The translations under genes and the position numbers were made by a program. A DNA stretch of 64,000 bases from Thermomonas sp. (GTDB taxonomy: Bacteria; Pseudomonadota; Gammaproteobacteria; Xanthomonadales; Xanthomonadaceae). Position 1 is the first letter of the stretch. Each line of letters begins with the position of its first letter. The notes under the pieces were generated by a model. The model saw only the letters and a list, made by a program, of their open reading frames with translations. It was not told where the DNA came from and did not search any database. The stretch spans positions 1-64,000 of the forward strand of contig NZ_JAMLIW010000002.1 in NCBI RefSeq assembly GCF_023953935.1. Direction: 5' to 3'. Below are positions 1-10,082 of this stretch, one piece after another.

Positions 1-792
1 CAGCGTGTCGGCCTCGGATTCGATCGCGCCGGTCAACGGATAACAGCCCAGGGTGCGGAAACGCACCTGCTTTTGCATCGGAACTTCGCCGACGTGCAGC
101 GGCAGGCGCTCGTCGTCGACCATGATCAGGGCGCCGTCGCGTTCGACCACCGGCCGCTGCCTGGCGAAGTACAGCGATGGCACCTCGATCCGCTCGCGGA
201 AGATGTACAGCCAGATGTCCAGTTCGGTCCAGTTCGACAGCGGGAACGCGCGCACCGATTCGCCCTTGTGGATGCGCGCGTTGTACAGGTTCCATAGTTC
301 CGGGCGCTGGTTCTTCGGGTCCCAGCGGTGCTGGGCGTTGCGGAAGCTGAAGACGCGCTCCTTGGCGCGCGACTTCTCTTCATCGCGGCGGGCGCCGCCG
401 ATGGCCGCATCGAAGCCGAATTTGTCCAGCGCCTGCTTGAGCGCCTGGGTCTTCATCACGTCGGTGTGGACGGTGGCACCGTGGGTGATCGGATTGATTC
501 CCCGCGCCAGCCCGTCCGGATTGGTGTACACGTGCAGGGTGACACCAGTCTCCGCGGCGCGGCGGTCGCGGAAGGCGATCATCTCGCTGAATTTCCAGGT
601 CGTGTCCACGTGCAGCAGCGGGATCGGCGGCCTGGCCGGATGGAACGCCTTCAGCAGCAGGTGCAGCAGCACCGAGCTGTCCTTGCCCACCGAATACAGC
701 ATGACCGGGTTGCTGAACTCCGCGGCGACCTCCCGCATGATGTGGATGCTCTCGGCTTCGAGCTGGTCGAGGTGTGACAGTCCGTTGTTCAA
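1..792 (-). CDS. cysD: Sulfate adenylyltransferase subunit 2 (C-terminus outside window)
   Basis: CysD is the small, ATP-PPi-lyase subunit of ATP sulfurylase; with the GTPase CysN it makes adenosine 5'-phosphosulfate from sulfate and ATP in assimilatory sulfate reduction. About 264 codons are visible, reading out through the left edge; family members are about 300 residues. The PP-loop YSVGKDSS lies near residues 29-36, and the sequence ends in the family's [16 protein letters not shown] stretch. I chose a TTG start at 792 because the conserved N-terminus ([13 protein letters not shown]) begins four codons later; there is no nearby in-frame ATG, so the exact start is uncertain. cysN or cysNC probably follows to the left. 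The FMN protein gene upstream is in the same direction, only 36 bases away. Confidence 0.93.
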   Translation of the reverse strand, partial: MNNGLSHLDQLEAESIHIMREVAAEFSNPVMLYSVGKDSSVLLHLLLKAFHPARPPIPLLHVDTTWKFSEMIAFRDRRAAETGVTLHVYTNPDGLARGINPITHGATVHTDVMKTQALKQALDKFGFDAAIGGARRDEEKSRAKERVFSFRNAQHRWDPKNQRPELWNLYNARIHKGESVRAFPLSNWTELDIWLYIFRERIEVPSLYFARQRPVVERDGALIMVDDERLPLHVGEVPMQKQVRFRTLGCYPLTGAIESEADTL

Positions 793-828
793 GGCGCGCG
801 CCGTGGAGATGCGAAAGGCGGGATTTTA

Positions 829-2469
829 TCAGGTTGCCTTGCTCGTCCGCAGGCGCAGCAGCCGCTCCGGTGCTGCGAATGTGTCACTGCGTGATTCCCG
901 CCAGTAATCACGGAACACCGCATGGTCCGGCAGATTCCCGCCCAGCAATTCGCCCGGTTCGAGGAAATGGTAGAGCGACGCCAGTGAACGTACCTGGGTT
1001 TGCGACACCCGCCGCAGGATGTGTTCGGGGCCGAGTTCGTCGGGATGCCGCAAGCCGGCCGCGCACAGCAGGTCACGCAGCGCGCGCACGGTGTTGTCGT
1101 GGTATTCGGCAACGCGGGTGGTCTTGTCGGGCACGTCGAGGTGCTTCCAGCGCTTCGGGTCCTGGGTGGCAATCCCGGTCGGGCAGCGGTTGGTGTGGCA
1201 ACTCAGCGACTGGATGCAGCCCAGCGAAAACATGAAGCCACGCGCGGCATTGCACCAGTCCGCGCCCATCGCGATCGCGCGTGCGAGGTCGAAGGCGCTG
1301 ATGATCTTGCCGGCAGCACCGATCTTGATGCGATCGCGCAGGTTCAACCCGACCAGGGTGTTGTGGACCAACAGCAGGCCTTCGTGCATCGGCACGCCAA
1401 CATGGTTGACGAATTCCGATGGCGCCGCCCCGGTGCCGCCTTCGGCACCATCGACCACGATGAAGTCGGGCAGGAGTTCGGGCCTTGAAGCCGCACACTC
1501 CTCCATCGCCTTGGCAATGCCCAGCCATTCCCACGGATGCCCGATCGCAAGCTTGAACCCGGTCGGCTTGCCGCCGGAGCGCTCGCGCAGGTGGGCGACG
1601 AACTGCAGCAGGCCAAGCGGGGTCGAGAACGCCGAGTGCTTGGCCGGCGACACGCAATCCTGTCCCATCGGCACATCGCGGGTGGCCGCGATCTCCGGAC
1701 TGACCTTGGCCGCCGGCAGCACCCCGCCATGGCCCGGCTTGGCGCCCTGCGAGAGCTTGATCTCGATCATCTTCACCTGTGGATCAGCGGCCTGTTCGGC
1801 AAAGCGCTTTTCATTGAAACTGCCATCGTGGTTGCGGCAGCCGAAGTAGCCCGAGCCCAATTCCCAGACCAGATCGCCGCCACCTTCGCGGTGATAGGGC
1901 GAGATCGAGCCCTCGCCGGTGTCATGGTAGAACCCGCCGCGCTTGGCACCGCCATTGAGGGCGCGGATCGCGGCGGCCGACAGCGCGCCGAAGCTCATTG
2001 CGGAAATGTTGAACACGCTGGCCGAGTACGGCTGCCTGGTTCCGGCGCCGATCGTGATCCGGAAATCGTGATCAGCCACCTCGACCGGCGCGATCGAATG
2101 ATTGATCCATTCGTAATCGGTGTCGTAGACATTGCGCAGGGTGCCGAACGGGCGCACGTCGTTGACATGCTTGGCGCGCTGGTAGACCAGCGCACGCTGT
2201 TCGCGCGAGAACGGCACCTTGTCGGTATCGGCCTGGATGAAATACTGCCGGATCTCGGGGCCGATGGTCTCCAGCCCGTAGCGGAAATGCGCCAACAGCG
2301 GGTAGTTGCGACGCAGGGTGCTCTTGCGCTGGAGCATGTCAAGCGTCCCCAGCAGCGCCAGACCGCCGAACACCGCCACGCCCCACCACGCCTGCGGAAA
2401 GCGCAGCGCAAGCGCCAGCATGACCAGGGCAAGGACAATACTGGCAACGTATGCCGTATAGCGGGACAT
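829..2469 (-). CDS. FMN-binding glutamate synthase family protein, membrane-anchored
   Basis: A 546-residue protein with two predicted N-terminal membrane helices (about 7-22 and 27-46) followed by a glutamate synthase-type FMN barrel. The motif GSGYFGCRN and a late Cys cluster at C418, C424 and C429 (C-x5-C-x4-C) match the 3Fe-4S site of GltB. It lacks the amidotransferase and GXGXG domains of real glutamate synthase, so it is one of the stand-alone GltS-domain (YerD-like) proteins whose substrate is not established; a role in glutamate or amine oxidation is possible. It is the only gene between the tRNA cluster and cysD and may be co-transcribed with cysD, though no functional link to sulfur is evident. 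Confidence 0.9.
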   Translation of the reverse strand: MSRYTAYVASIVLALVMLALALRFPQAWWGVAVFGGLALLGTLDMLQRKSTLRRNYPLLAHFRYGLETIGPEIRQYFIQADTDKVPFSREQRALVYQRAKHVNDVRPFGTLRNVYDTDYEWINHSIAPVEVADHDFRITIGAGTRQPYSASVFNISAMSFGALSAAAIRALNGGAKRGGFYHDTGEGSISPYHREGGGDLVWELGSGYFGCRNHDGSFNEKRFAEQAADPQVKMIEIKLSQGAKPGHGGVLPAAKVSPEIAATRDVPMGQDCVSPAKHSAFSTPLGLLQFVAHLRERSGGKPTGFKLAIGHPWEWLGIAKAMEECAASRPELLPDFIVVDGAEGGTGAAPSEFVNHVGVPMHEGLLLVHNTLVGLNLRDRIKIGAAGKIISAFDLARAIAMGADWCNAARGFMFSLGCIQSLSCHTNRCPTGIATQDPKRWKHLDVPDKTTRVAEYHDNTVRALRDLLCAAGLRHPDELGPEHILRRVSQTQVRSLASLYHFLEPGELLGGNLPDHAVFRDYWRESRSDTFAAPERLLRLRTSKAT

Positions 2470-2494
2470 GGCGACTCCTGCGTGATGCTGGTAC

Positions 2495-2581
2495 TGGTGC
2501 CCGGAGTGGGGATCGAACCCACATGACCTTGCGGCCGAGGGATTTTAAGTCCCTTGCGTCTACCGGTTTCGCCACCCGGGC
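2495..2581 (-). tRNA. tRNA-Leu (anticodon TAA)
   Basis: On the minus strand the gene begins GCCCGGGTGG and ends in encoded CCA. The 7-bp acceptor stem (GCCCGGG with TCCGGGC) pairs with one G-U. It has a long variable arm, as type II tRNAs do, and the anticodon loop CTTAAAA gives TAA. It is the last of three tRNA genes in one minus-strand run (Gly, Cys, Leu). Confidence 0.96.
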
Positions 2582-2659
2582 CCCCGCCAAGCTTACGCGA
2601 AGGCGCCCGGCCAAGAGCCGTCCTGCGTGCGGAAGCCGCAGCCATGCCGTGCTCCAAGG

Positions 2660-2686
2660 AAAAGGGCCCCGCGCTGCGGGGCCCTT
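2660..2686 (-). terminator. Intrinsic terminator downstream of tRNA-Cys
   Basis: Inverted repeat AAGGGCCCCGC / GCGGGGCCCTT (2662-2672 and 2676-2686) with a 3-base loop; on the minus strand it runs into TTTTCC. It lies between tRNA-Cys and tRNA-Leu, so it may end or attenuate transcription of the tRNA cluster. Confidence 0.7.
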
Positions 2687-2692
2687 CGAGAT

Positions 2693-2766
2693 TGGAGGCC
2701 GAGGTCGGAATTGAACCGGCGTACGCGGATTTGCAGTCCGCTGCATGACCACTCTGCCACCCGGCC
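2693..2766 (-). tRNA. tRNA-Cys (anticodon GCA)
   Basis: Minus strand, 74 bases including encoded CCA. The acceptor stem GGCCGGG pairs with CTCGGCC with one G-U pair, the anticodon loop CTGCAAA gives GCA, and the T-loop GGTTCAATTCC is intact. Confidence 0.97.
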
Positions 2767-2797
2767 GATGGCGCACATATCGTATCAGTACATCCAG

Positions 2798-2825
2798 AAC
2801 AACAAAGCCCCGCGAACGGGGCTTT
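2798..2825 (-). terminator. Intrinsic terminator between tRNA-Gly and tRNA-Cys
   Basis: Stem AAAGCCCCG / CGGGGCTTT (2804-2812 and 2817-2825) with a 4-base loop, followed on the minus strand by TTTGTTGTT. Each tRNA of this cluster is thus followed by its own hairpin, or the hairpins act as processing signals. Confidence 0.6.
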
Positions 2826-2831
2826 GGAATC

Positions 2832-2907
<76 letters not shown>

Positions 2908-2910
2908 AAT

Positions 2911-2932
2911 GAGCCCGCTATTTTACGGGCTC
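2911..2932 (-). terminator. Hairpin at the pgsA stop codon
   Basis: Inverted repeat GAGCCCG / CGGGCTC with an 8-base A+T-rich loop overlaps the pgsA stop codon. There is no good T-run after it, so it may be a weak terminator or an RNA 3' end protecting hairpin. Confidence 0.35.
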
Positions 2933-3515
2933 ACTTGCTGCTGTCAACAACTTCCGGCGCCTCATCGCGCAGCGCGGGCCAGGCCGCACGCAGGTATTCG
3001 AACCCGGACCACAGGGTCAGTACCGCCGCGGCTGCCAGCAGCCATTCCCCGATCAGGAAAATCGGCAGGCCAAGGAGCGGGTCGCGATAGAGCAGGAAAC
3101 CCAGCGCAATCATCTGCACCACGGTCTTGACCTTGCCGATCATGGCGACCGCGACCTTGGCATGCTGGCCCACTTCGGCCATCCATTCGCGCAACGCCGA
3201 CACCGCGATCTCGCGACCGATGATGACGCTGGCCCACAGCGCCATCCAGACGGTGTGGTGGTGCTGGACGGTGACCACCAGCGCGGTGGCGACCATCAAT
3301 TTGTCGGCCACGGGATCCAGGAACGCGCCGAAGCGTGACGACAGGCCGTAGCGGCGCGCGATCCAGCCATCCAGCCAATCGGTCAGCGAGGCCAGCACGA
3401 ACACCGCCGTGGCGCCTGGGTTGGACCAGCGCCCGCCGAGGTAGTACACCGCCACCAGCACCGGGATCAGCGCGATCCGGCCGAGGGTCAGCCAGGTGGG
3501 AAACGTCAGCTTCAT
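2931..3515 (-). CDS. pgsA: CDP-diacylglycerol-glycerol-3-phosphate 3-phosphatidyltransferase
   Basis: Integral inner-membrane enzyme that makes phosphatidylglycerol phosphate from CDP-diacylglycerol and glycerol 3-phosphate, the committed step to phosphatidylglycerol and cardiolipin. The 194-residue product has the full CDP-alcohol phosphotransferase signature: D46, D49, G50, A53, R54, G63, D67, D71. Several hydrophobic helices flank it, and length is normal for the family. The start is ATG with a conserved MKLTFPTWLTLGRI opening. It lies downstream of uvrC in the same direction, the uvrC-pgsA order that is conserved in many gammaproteobacteria, and just upstream of the tRNA genes. Confidence 0.96.
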   Translation of the reverse strand: MKLTFPTWLTLGRIALIPVLVAVYYLGGRWSNPGATAVFVLASLTDWLDGWIARRYGLSSRFGAFLDPVADKLMVATALVVTVQHHHTVWMALWASVIIGREIAVSALREWMAEVGQHAKVAVAMIGKVKTVVQMIALGFLLYRDPLLGLPIFLIGEWLLAAAAVLTLWSGFEYLRAAWPALRDEAPEVVDSSK

Positions 3516-3614
3516 CCGCCCATTCTACCGGCAGCCCGAAACGCCTTTGCAGCCGACGGTGGGGCCATGTCGAAGCAACACGGAGGCGAGACCGTGGAGA
3601 ACCGCATCCGCGGT

Positions 3615-5453
3615 TCAGCCCAGCCCGTGCAGGTGCTCCCAGATGCGCCGGGCGAGCGCGCTGTTGACGCCTTCGACGCGGGCGATTTCATCGACCGCCG
3701 CCGCTTTCAACCCGGGCAGCCCGCCGAAGTGCTTGAGCAGTGCGGCGCGCCGGCTCGGGCCGATGCCGGGGATGTCTTCCAGGCGACTGGTGACGCGGGC
3801 CTTCAAGCGACGCTGGCGATGCCCGGTGATGGCGAAACGATGGGCTTCGTCGCGCACCTGCTGGATCAGCTGCAGCGCCGGTGAGGCCGGTCCGGGTTGC
3901 ACCTCGCGACCGTCCGGCAGCAACAGGGTTTCCGCGCCGGGCTTGCGCTCCGGCCCCTTGGCCACGCCCACCAGCACCACCCCGTCGACGCTGGCCTCCA
4001 GCAACACTGCGCGCGCCTGCGCCACCTGCCCTTCCCCGCCATCGATCAACAAGACGTCAGGGACGACCGCATCCGGCGCGGCTTCCGCGACCGGACGAAA
4101 GCGCCGCTGCAAGGCCTGGTGCATCGCCGCGTAGTCGTCGCCGGGCTGGATGCCGGTGATGTTGTAGCGCCGGTACTGCTTGCGCACCGGCCCCTGACCA
4201 TCGAACACCACGCAGGAGGCCACCGTGGCCTCGCCCATGGTGTGGCTGATGTCGAAGCACTCGATCCGCCCGGGCAACTCCGGCAACCCGAGCAGATCGC
4301 GCAAGGCCTCGCTGCGCGCCTGTTGCGCGCTGTTGCTGGTCAACTCCGTGGCCAGCGCCAGCGCGGCGTTGCGGCGCACCATGTCGAGCTGGGCCGCGCG
4401 CTCACCGCGCACGCTGGTCCGCAACGCAACCCGGTGGCCGGCACGCTCGCCCAGCGCCTGCTCGATCAATTCGCGTTCCGGAATCTCGCGATCGAGCACG
4501 ATCTCGCCGGGCGCGGTGTGTTCGTTGTAATACTGCGAGACGAATGCACCCAGCACTTCCGCGGCGCTGTCCTCGCCGTTGGTCTTCGGAAAGAACGCGT
4601 GGGTGCCGAGGTTGCGGCCGTCGCGGAACGCCAGCAGCAGCACGCAGGCCATTCCCCCCTGCAACGCCACGCCCAGCACGTCGAGATCGGCGCTGCGGCC
4701 ATCCATGGTCTGGCGCGACTGCAACCGGCGGATCGAGGCGATCGTGTCACGCAGCTGCGCGGCCTTTTCGAATTCCAGCGCATCGCTGGCGGCCTGCATG
4801 GCCGCGGTCAATTCGGCACCCAGATCGTCATTGCGGCCTTCGAGGAACAGCTCGGCGCGGCGGACCGATTCCATGTAGGCGGCACGGTCGATCAGCGCCA
4901 CGCAAGGCGCGCTGCAGCGGCCAATCTGGTATTGCAGGCAGGGCCGGCTGCGGTTCCTGAAAAAGCTGTTCTCGCAGTTGCGCAGGCGAAACAGCTTGTG
5001 CATCAGGTTCAACGTCTCGCGCACGGCGGTGACGTTCGGATACGGGCCGAAGTAGCGCCCCGGAACGGTCTGCGGGCCGCGGTGCAGGGTCAGCCGCGGA
5101 TATTCGTCCCGGGTGATCAGCACGTAGGGATAGCTCTTGTCGTCGCGCAGCAGCACGTTGTAGCGGGGCCGCAGCGACTTGATCAGCTCGTTTTCCAGCA
5201 CCAGCGCATCGGCTTCGCTGCGGGTGACCGCCACTTCGATGCGTGCCACCTGGGCCAGCATGGCCATGATCCGGGCCGGCTTGGGGGTGGCGTTGAAATA
5301 ACTGCCGACGCGGTTGCGCAGCGCGCGCGCCTTGCCCACGTAGAGCACGGCATCGGCAGCGTCGATCATCCGGTAGACGCCCGGCGCCAGCGGCAACCCG
5401 GCGGCGAAGGCGTGGCCGTCGAAGGCGGGCGGTTCGGGCTGGGTCCTGGCCAC
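3615..5453 (-). CDS. uvrC: UvrABC system protein C
   Basis: Excision nuclease subunit of nucleotide excision repair; it makes both incisions around a lesion in the UvrB-DNA complex. The 612-residue product has an N-terminal GIY-YIG domain (APGVYRM at about 23-29, LYVGKA at about 37-42), a UvrB-interacting UVR motif in the middle (LEFEKAAQLRD), the RNase H-like C-terminal nuclease region, and two helix-hairpin-helix motifs at the end (IPGIGPSRRAALL, VEGVNSALARR). I took the GTG at 5453 as start: it gives the usual family length and avoids overlap with the next gene, whereas a reading frame continuing to 5522 would add 23 arginine/proline-rich residues inside the phosphatase gene. Confidence 0.95.
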   Translation of the reverse strand: MARTQPEPPAFDGHAFAAGLPLAPGVYRMIDAADAVLYVGKARALRNRVGSYFNATPKPARIMAMLAQVARIEVAVTRSEADALVLENELIKSLRPRYNVLLRDDKSYPYVLITRDEYPRLTLHRGPQTVPGRYFGPYPNVTAVRETLNLMHKLFRLRNCENSFFRNRSRPCLQYQIGRCSAPCVALIDRAAYMESVRRAELFLEGRNDDLGAELTAAMQAASDALEFEKAAQLRDTIASIRRLQSRQTMDGRSADLDVLGVALQGGMACVLLLAFRDGRNLGTHAFFPKTNGEDSAAEVLGAFVSQYYNEHTAPGEIVLDREIPERELIEQALGERAGHRVALRTSVRGERAAQLDMVRRNAALALATELTSNSAQQARSEALRDLLGLPELPGRIECFDISHTMGEATVASCVVFDGQGPVRKQYRRYNITGIQPGDDYAAMHQALQRRFRPVAEAAPDAVVPDVLLIDGGEGQVAQARAVLLEASVDGVVLVGVAKGPERKPGAETLLLPDGREVQPGPASPALQLIQQVRDEAHRFAITGHRQRRLKARVTSRLEDIPGIGPSRRAALLKHFGGLPGLKAAAVDEIARVEGVNSALARRIWEHLHGLG

Positions 5454-5472
5454 GGGGCTGCTCCGGGGCCGG

Positions 5473-5952
5473 TCAGTGCCGGCCCTCGTGCAGGCGCGCC
5501 ACGATGCCGGCGGCGGCCGCATCGATCAGCTTGAAAGCGCGATCGAAATCACGTGCGCCGCCGTAATACGGGTCGGGAATATCCTTGTTGCCGATTCCCG
5601 CCCAATCGAGCATCAGCGCGACATCGACGTGGGCCGTGCGTGGCTTGCGAATGCGGGTTTCATGCAGGATGGTCCGGTCCGCGCACAGCAGCAGATCGAA
5701 ATTCTCGAAATCGTCGTAAACCAGGCGCCGCGCGCGCAGGCCGGAGATGTCGACGCCGTGGCGCAGGGCGCAGTCGATCGCGCGCGGATCAGGCGCACTG
5801 CCGATGTGGGAATCCCCGGTCGCGGCGGAGTCCAGATGCACCGCGGACAGCAGGCCTGCTTCCGCAAGCCGCGCCCGCAGCACGCCTTCGGCCGTCGGCG
5901 AGCGGCAGATATTGCCCAGGCACACGATCAGGATTGAATACGTTCGCGTCAT
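5473..5952 (-). CDS. Low molecular weight protein-tyrosine phosphatase
   Basis: A 159-residue cytosolic phosphatase of the arsenate reductase-like fold. The P-loop C11-LGNIC-R17-S (C-x5-R-S) supplies the nucleophilic cysteine and phosphate-binding arginine, and D127 in IPDPYYG is the general acid. The family removes phosphate from tyrosine, often on exopolysaccharide chain-length kinases (Wzc type), but no kinase or polysaccharide cluster is next to it, so the partner is unknown. The ATG at 5952 overlaps the kdsB stop by four bases (ATGA), indicating translational coupling to the lipid A/KDO genes upstream. Confidence 0.93.
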   Translation of the reverse strand: MTRTYSILIVCLGNICRSPTAEGVLRARLAEAGLLSAVHLDSAATGDSHIGSAPDPRAIDCALRHGVDISGLRARRLVYDDFENFDLLLCADRTILHETRIRKPRTAHVDVALMLDWAGIGNKDIPDPYYGGARDFDRAFKLIDAAAAGIVARLHEGRH

Positions 5953-6725
5953 GCGTGTCCGTGCTGCAGTTCGAAGGTGCGCTGCGCACGCTCGAGATCG
6001 GCTTCGGTATCGACGCCGGGCGGGAATGGCGAGGGCGCCAGCGCCACCGCGATTCGCCAACCGGCTTCGAGGGCGCGCAGCTGTTCCAGCGATTCAACCT
6101 GCTCCAGCCGCCCCGGCGCCAACCCGGCAAACGCCCGCAGCGCATGCACGCGATAGCCGTAGATGCCGATATGGCGCAACCACTGCCCTTCCGGCAGCAC
6201 CCTGGGATCGCGGGCAAAGGCGTCGCGCGGCCACGGAACCGGGGCGCGGCTGAAATACAGGGCATCCCCGTTGCCGGCACGGACCACCTTCACCGCGTTC
6301 GGATCCAGCAAGGTTTCGACCGTATCGATGGGCGCAGCGAGGGTGGCGATTCCGGCGCCGCTGGTGGCCACGGTGCGCGCCACGCAGTTGATGCCATCGA
6401 CCGGGGCGAAGGGTTCATCACCCTGCAGGTTGACAACGATGGCTTGATCGTCCCAACCGGCGATGCGGGCACACTCGGCCAGGCGATCGGTACCCGATGC
6501 ATGATCGGGCGAGGTCATTGCCACCTGCACCCCGCTGACGGCCAGCGCCTCGGCAATCCGCGCATCATCGGTGGCCACCCAGACCTCGCGCGCGCCCGCG
6601 GCCAGCGCCCGGCGGGCGACCTGCAGCACCATCGGCACGCCGCCGATCAGGCGCAACGGCTTGCCCGGCAGTCTGGTCGAAGCATGCCGGGCGGGAATGG
6701 CAACGATGAAATCAGGTGCGTCCAC
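5949..6725 (-). CDS. kdsB: 3-deoxy-manno-octulosonate cytidylyltransferase
   Basis: CMP-KDO synthetase: activates KDO with CTP for transfer to lipid A. The 258-residue product starts, from a GTG at 6725, with the family N-terminus [17 protein letters not shown], which binds CTP; further conserved blocks are VATDD and NLQGDEPF. Upstream in-frame codons would add 35 low-complexity residues and are not used. It follows lpxK (141-base gap, no gene in it) and is coupled to the phosphatase gene after it, forming an LPS core/lipid A cluster with lpxK and msbA. Confidence 0.96.
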   Translation of the reverse strand: MDAPDFIVAIPARHASTRLPGKPLRLIGGVPMVLQVARRALAAGAREVWVATDDARIAEALAVSGVQVAMTSPDHASGTDRLAECARIAGWDDQAIVVNLQGDEPFAPVDGINCVARTVATSGAGIATLAAPIDTVETLLDPNAVKVVRAGNGDALYFSRAPVPWPRDAFARDPRVLPEGQWLRHIGIYGYRVHALRAFAGLAPGRLEQVESLEQLRALEAGWRIAVALAPSPFPPGVDTEADLERAQRTFELQHGHA

Positions 6726-6866
6726 GCCGCGATTATCGCCGATGCCGCAGCCATTCCGATGAACCGTTCCGGCAGCCTGCCCGGCCACGGCCGCCCGTGC
6801 GTGCCGCAATCGGGCAAGCCGGGCTTGCACCGCAGCTGCGCCGCAAGCCCCAACCCGGGGCCACCG

Positions 6867-7889
6867 TCATGCCGCGGGCCTGAACCGCTCCAGCAGTGCG
6901 TTCCAGAAGGCCTCCGGCAACCGTGCCGAAATCGGCACCGCGTGCCAGCCCGGTTGCGCGAACGCGCGGCATTTCACCGCATCCTTCTCGGTCATCAGCA
7001 CCGGCAGCGCGCTGCCGAAGTCGAAGTCGTCCAGGCGATAGCCGTGATGGTCGGCGAACACGTGCGGGACCACGGCAATCCCGGCGGCGCGCAGCGTCAC
7101 GAAAAAGCGCTCGGGCTCTCCGATTCCGGCCACGGCATGGACGCGCTGGCCGGCAAAGGCCGCCAGCGGCACCCCGCGCCCGCCTGCCAGCGGCCAGGCG
7201 TTTCCAACATCCAACCACATCGGCCATTCCTGACCTGCCGCCGCCGTGACCACGCTCGGATCCACGACCTCGGTCCCCGCCGGCTGGCCGAGGTTGAGCA
7301 CCCGGAAGGTGCAGTCGGCGGCGCGTTCGAGCGGTTCGCGCAGCGGGCCGGCCGGAAGCAGGCGGCCATTTCCGTAGCGCCGGCGCACATCCTGCACCTC
7401 GATTTCGACATCCCGCGCCAGCCGGTAGTGCTGGAGCCCGTCGTCACAGACCACGACATCGCAGCCGGCTGCCGCCAGCGCTTGCGCGGCGGCCACGCGA
7501 TCGGCATCGACCCGCACTCTGGCGCCCGTGCGCGCCGCGATCAGCATGGGTTCGTCACCGACCATGGCCGGGCCCGACTGTGGCTCGACCCAGCGCGCCG
7601 TCTTCGCGTCCGCACGCCCGTATCCCCGGCTGGCAACCCCGGGGGTGAAGCCCGCACGCTGCAGGTGTTCGACCAACGCAACGGTCAGCGGCGTCTTGCC
7701 GGTGCCGCCGCCAACCAGGTTGCCGACCACGATCACCGGCACGCCCGGATGCACCTGCGCCCGCAGGCCGCGCCGGTAGCAGAACCGCCGCAAGGCGGTG
7801 ACGGCCGCATAGATCGGCGTCAGCAGGCGGGCCCATAACGGGGGGGTGCTGCCATCAAACCACCAGTGTGGCGTGCGTTGTCCACTCAC
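6867..7889 (-). CDS. lpxK: Tetraacyldisaccharide 4'-kinase
   Basis: Phosphorylates the 4' position of the lipid A disaccharide precursor to give lipid IVA, at the inner face of the cytoplasmic membrane. The 340-residue protein has an N-terminal hydrophobic helix (about 18-32), a Walker A P-loop [10 protein letters not shown] at about 59-68, the SRGYGR motif shortly after, and [10 protein letters not shown] in the middle, all hallmarks of LpxK. The ATG at 7889 overlaps the msbA stop by four bases, so kinase and lipid A flippase are translated together. Confidence 0.97.
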   Translation of the reverse strand: MSGQRTPHWWFDGSTPPLWARLLTPIYAAVTALRRFCYRRGLRAQVHPGVPVIVVGNLVGGGTGKTPLTVALVEHLQRAGFTPGVASRGYGRADAKTARWVEPQSGPAMVGDEPMLIAARTGARVRVDADRVAAAQALAAAGCDVVVCDDGLQHYRLARDVEIEVQDVRRRYGNGRLLPAGPLREPLERAADCTFRVLNLGQPAGTEVVDPSVVTAAAGQEWPMWLDVGNAWPLAGGRGVPLAAFAGQRVHAVAGIGEPERFFVTLRAAGIAVVPHVFADHHGYRLDDFDFGSALPVLMTEKDAVKCRAFAQPGWHAVPISARLPEAFWNALLERFRPAA

Positions 7890-9637
7890 GCCCCGGCCTC
7901 ACGAAACTGCATGCGATGCAGTTGCGCGTAGATGCCGCCCTGCGCCACCAGTTCGGCGTGGGTACCGCGTTCGACGATCCGGCCCTCGTCGAGCACGAGG
8001 ATCTGGTCGGCGCGCTCCACGGTCGACAGCCGATGGGCCACCACCAGGGTCGTTCGATCCGGCATCAGCTGGGAAAGCGCGTCCTGCACCAGCCGTTCGG
8101 ACGCGTTGTCGAGCGCCGCAGTCGCCTCGTCGAGAATCAGGATCGGCGCATCCTTGAGCACCGCGCGGGCGATCGCAAGACGCTGGCGCTGGCCGCCGGA
8201 GAGCGCGCCGCCCTTGGGCCCGACCGGCGATTGCAGGCCCAGCGGCATCTGCTCGACGAACTCCATCGCGTTGGCAGCGCGCACGGCCTTGTCTACCGCC
8301 ACTGGATCCGCTGCCCGCAATTCGCCGTAGGCCACGTTGTCCGCCACGCTGCCGTCGAACAACATGACCTGCTGGCTGACCATCGCGATTTGACGGCGCA
8401 GATCCGCCAATCGATATTCGGTCAGCGGATGTCCGTCGAGCAGGATCTGGCCTGCGTCCGGCTGGTAGAAGCGCGGGATCAGCTTGATCAGGGTGGACTT
8501 GCCGCTGCCCGAGCGACCGACCAGGGCGGTGACCGTCCCCGGACGCGCGGTGAAGCTGACGCCGTCCAGCGCCGGCCCCTCGCGGCCCTCGTAGTGCATC
8601 CGCACGTCGCGGAATTCGATCAGACCCTTGCAGCGCTGCAGCGGGCGGGTGCCGGTGTCTTCCTCATCGGGGGCGTCGAGCACCGTGAACAGGCGCTCGG
8701 CCGAAGCAATGCCGCGGTGGAGCATGCCCTGCACATTGGTCAGCTGCTTGAGCGCCGGGATGATCGCCATCATCGACATCATCAACTGCACGAATCCACC
8801 CGCGCTCAGGCGCCCGGCCAGCGCCTCGCGTCCGGCCAGCAGCAGCAGCACGGCCAGTCCGGTGGCCCCGGTGAGCTGGACGACGGCCGAAAACAGCCCG
8901 CGGGTGCTTTCCACGCGCAGGTTCAGCTTGAGATTCTTGTTGGCCAGCGCGGTGTAGCGCTCCATTTCCGCCGCGCGGGCGCCGTAGACCTTGACCTCCT
9001 GCTGTCCGGCCAGGGCCTGGTCGGCGGCCAGCATCAGTTCGGCCGAAGTCTCCTGGACGCGGTGCCCGTAGCGGCGATAGCGGCGCCCGACCTTGTCCAT
9101 CAGCCACGCCACCAGTGGGCCCAGCAGCAGTACCGCCACGGTCACCCGCCAGCTGGCGTAGAGCATCACCGCGATCATGGCCGCTGCCTGCAGGCTTTGC
9201 TGGACCATGACCTTGCCGGAATCGATCACCGCCTGCGCCAGCTGGTCGCTGTCCGAGCTCAGGCGCACCAGCATCGACGGCACCGGTTCGGCGTCGAAGC
9301 GCAGGCCCGGCAGGCGCAGGTATTTGTCCAGCGCCGTCACCCGCATGTCGCGGGCGATGCCGCGCGCGGCCTTGGCCATGTTCAGGTCGGTGACGTAGCC
9401 GGCCGCGCCGCGAACGACGAAGATCGCGATGATCGCCAGCGGCAGCAGCAGGCTGAACTGCTGGTTTTTCAGCACGAAGGTTTCATCGACCATGGGCTTG
9501 GTCAGCCAGGCAAACGCGCCCGCCGCCGCCGCTTCCACGATCATGCTCATGGCCGCGATCAGCAGCACCAGCCGGTACTGGCGCGCCAGCCCGAGCAGGC
9601 GCCGGTACACCGCCCAGGCCGAACCGCCTGCGCTCAT
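7886..9637 (-). CDS. msbA: Lipid A export ABC transporter, permease/ATPase fusion
   Basis: Homodimeric flippase moving core-lipid A from the inner to the outer leaflet of the inner membrane. The 583 residues comprise a six-helix type I ABC exporter domain (about 1-320) and a nucleotide-binding domain with Walker [10 protein letters not shown], signature LSGGQRQR, Walker [13 protein letters not shown] and the H-loop VVAHRLST. The start at 9637 ([15 protein letters not shown]) overlaps the exbD stop by four bases. Operon order exbB-exbD-msbA-lpxK-kdsB is typical of Xanthomonadales. Confidence 0.96.
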   Translation of the reverse strand: MSAGGSAWAVYRRLLGLARQYRLVLLIAAMSMIVEAAAAGAFAWLTKPMVDETFVLKNQQFSLLLPLAIIAIFVVRGAAGYVTDLNMAKAARGIARDMRVTALDKYLRLPGLRFDAEPVPSMLVRLSSDSDQLAQAVIDSGKVMVQQSLQAAAMIAVMLYASWRVTVAVLLLGPLVAWLMDKVGRRYRRYGHRVQETSAELMLAADQALAGQQEVKVYGARAAEMERYTALANKNLKLNLRVESTRGLFSAVVQLTGATGLAVLLLLAGREALAGRLSAGGFVQLMMSMMAIIPALKQLTNVQGMLHRGIASAERLFTVLDAPDEEDTGTRPLQRCKGLIEFRDVRMHYEGREGPALDGVSFTARPGTVTALVGRSGSGKSTLIKLIPRFYQPDAGQILLDGHPLTEYRLADLRRQIAMVSQQVMLFDGSVADNVAYGELRAADPVAVDKAVRAANAMEFVEQMPLGLQSPVGPKGGALSGGQRQRLAIARAVLKDAPILILDEATAALDNASERLVQDALSQLMPDRTTLVVAHRLSTVERADQILVLDEGRIVERGTHAELVAQGGIYAQLHRMQFREAGA

Positions 9638-10071
9638 CGCGACGGGCCCTGCGCCGTGACCTGCGGCGCGGTGGCATTGGCGACCCGCCGGAAGCCCAGT
9701 TGTGCCAACGCCTCGTAAGCGGTGACGACTGCCTGCCACGGGGTGCGGGCATCGGCGCGGATCAACACCACCCGGTCACGATCGTCGCCGGCCACCTCCG
9801 CCAGCGCCTGTTTGAGCGCATCGACGTCGGTGCGCAGCACTTCGCGATCGCCGACGAAGTAGCGGCCATCGGCATTGATCAGGATGCCCAGCGGCTGGTT
9901 GGCCGAAGTGGCGGGCTCGCCGCCGGCCTTGGGCAGCTCGATCTTGAGCACCGAGCGGGCGTCGAAGGTGGTGGTGACGACGAAGAAGATCAGCAGGCAC
10001 AGCACCACGTCGATCAACGGGATCAGGTTGATCTCGGGGCTGTCGTCTTCGCGGTGGTCGACGATCCGCAC
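9634..10071 (-). CDS. exbD: ExbD/TolR-family biopolymer transport protein
   Basis: A 145-residue inner-membrane protein with one N-terminal helix. The helix carries the conserved Asp of LIPLIDVVLCLLIFF (near residue 21), the proton-conducting residue of the ExbD/TolR/MotB group; the rest is a periplasmic domain. It starts at a GTG, 11 bases after the exbB stop, and its own stop overlaps msbA. With ExbB it forms a proton-driven motor. Its place in front of msbA suggests a housekeeping envelope role rather than an iron-uptake one, but no TonB or TolA is beside it, so the energised partner cannot be read from this window. Confidence 0.92.
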   Translation of the reverse strand: MRIVDHREDDSPEINLIPLIDVVLCLLIFFVVTTTFDARSVLKIELPKAGGEPATSANQPLGILINADGRYFVGDREVLRTDVDALKQALAEVAGDDRDRVVLIRADARTPWQAVVTAYEALAQLGFRRVANATAPQVTAQGPSR

Positions 10072-10082
10072 GCGCGCGCCTT

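Noticed and set aside
3599..3615. AACCGC/GCGGTT hairpin after uvrC
   Set aside because: Only six base pairs and no T-run; it overlaps the stop codon and is not convincing as a terminator.
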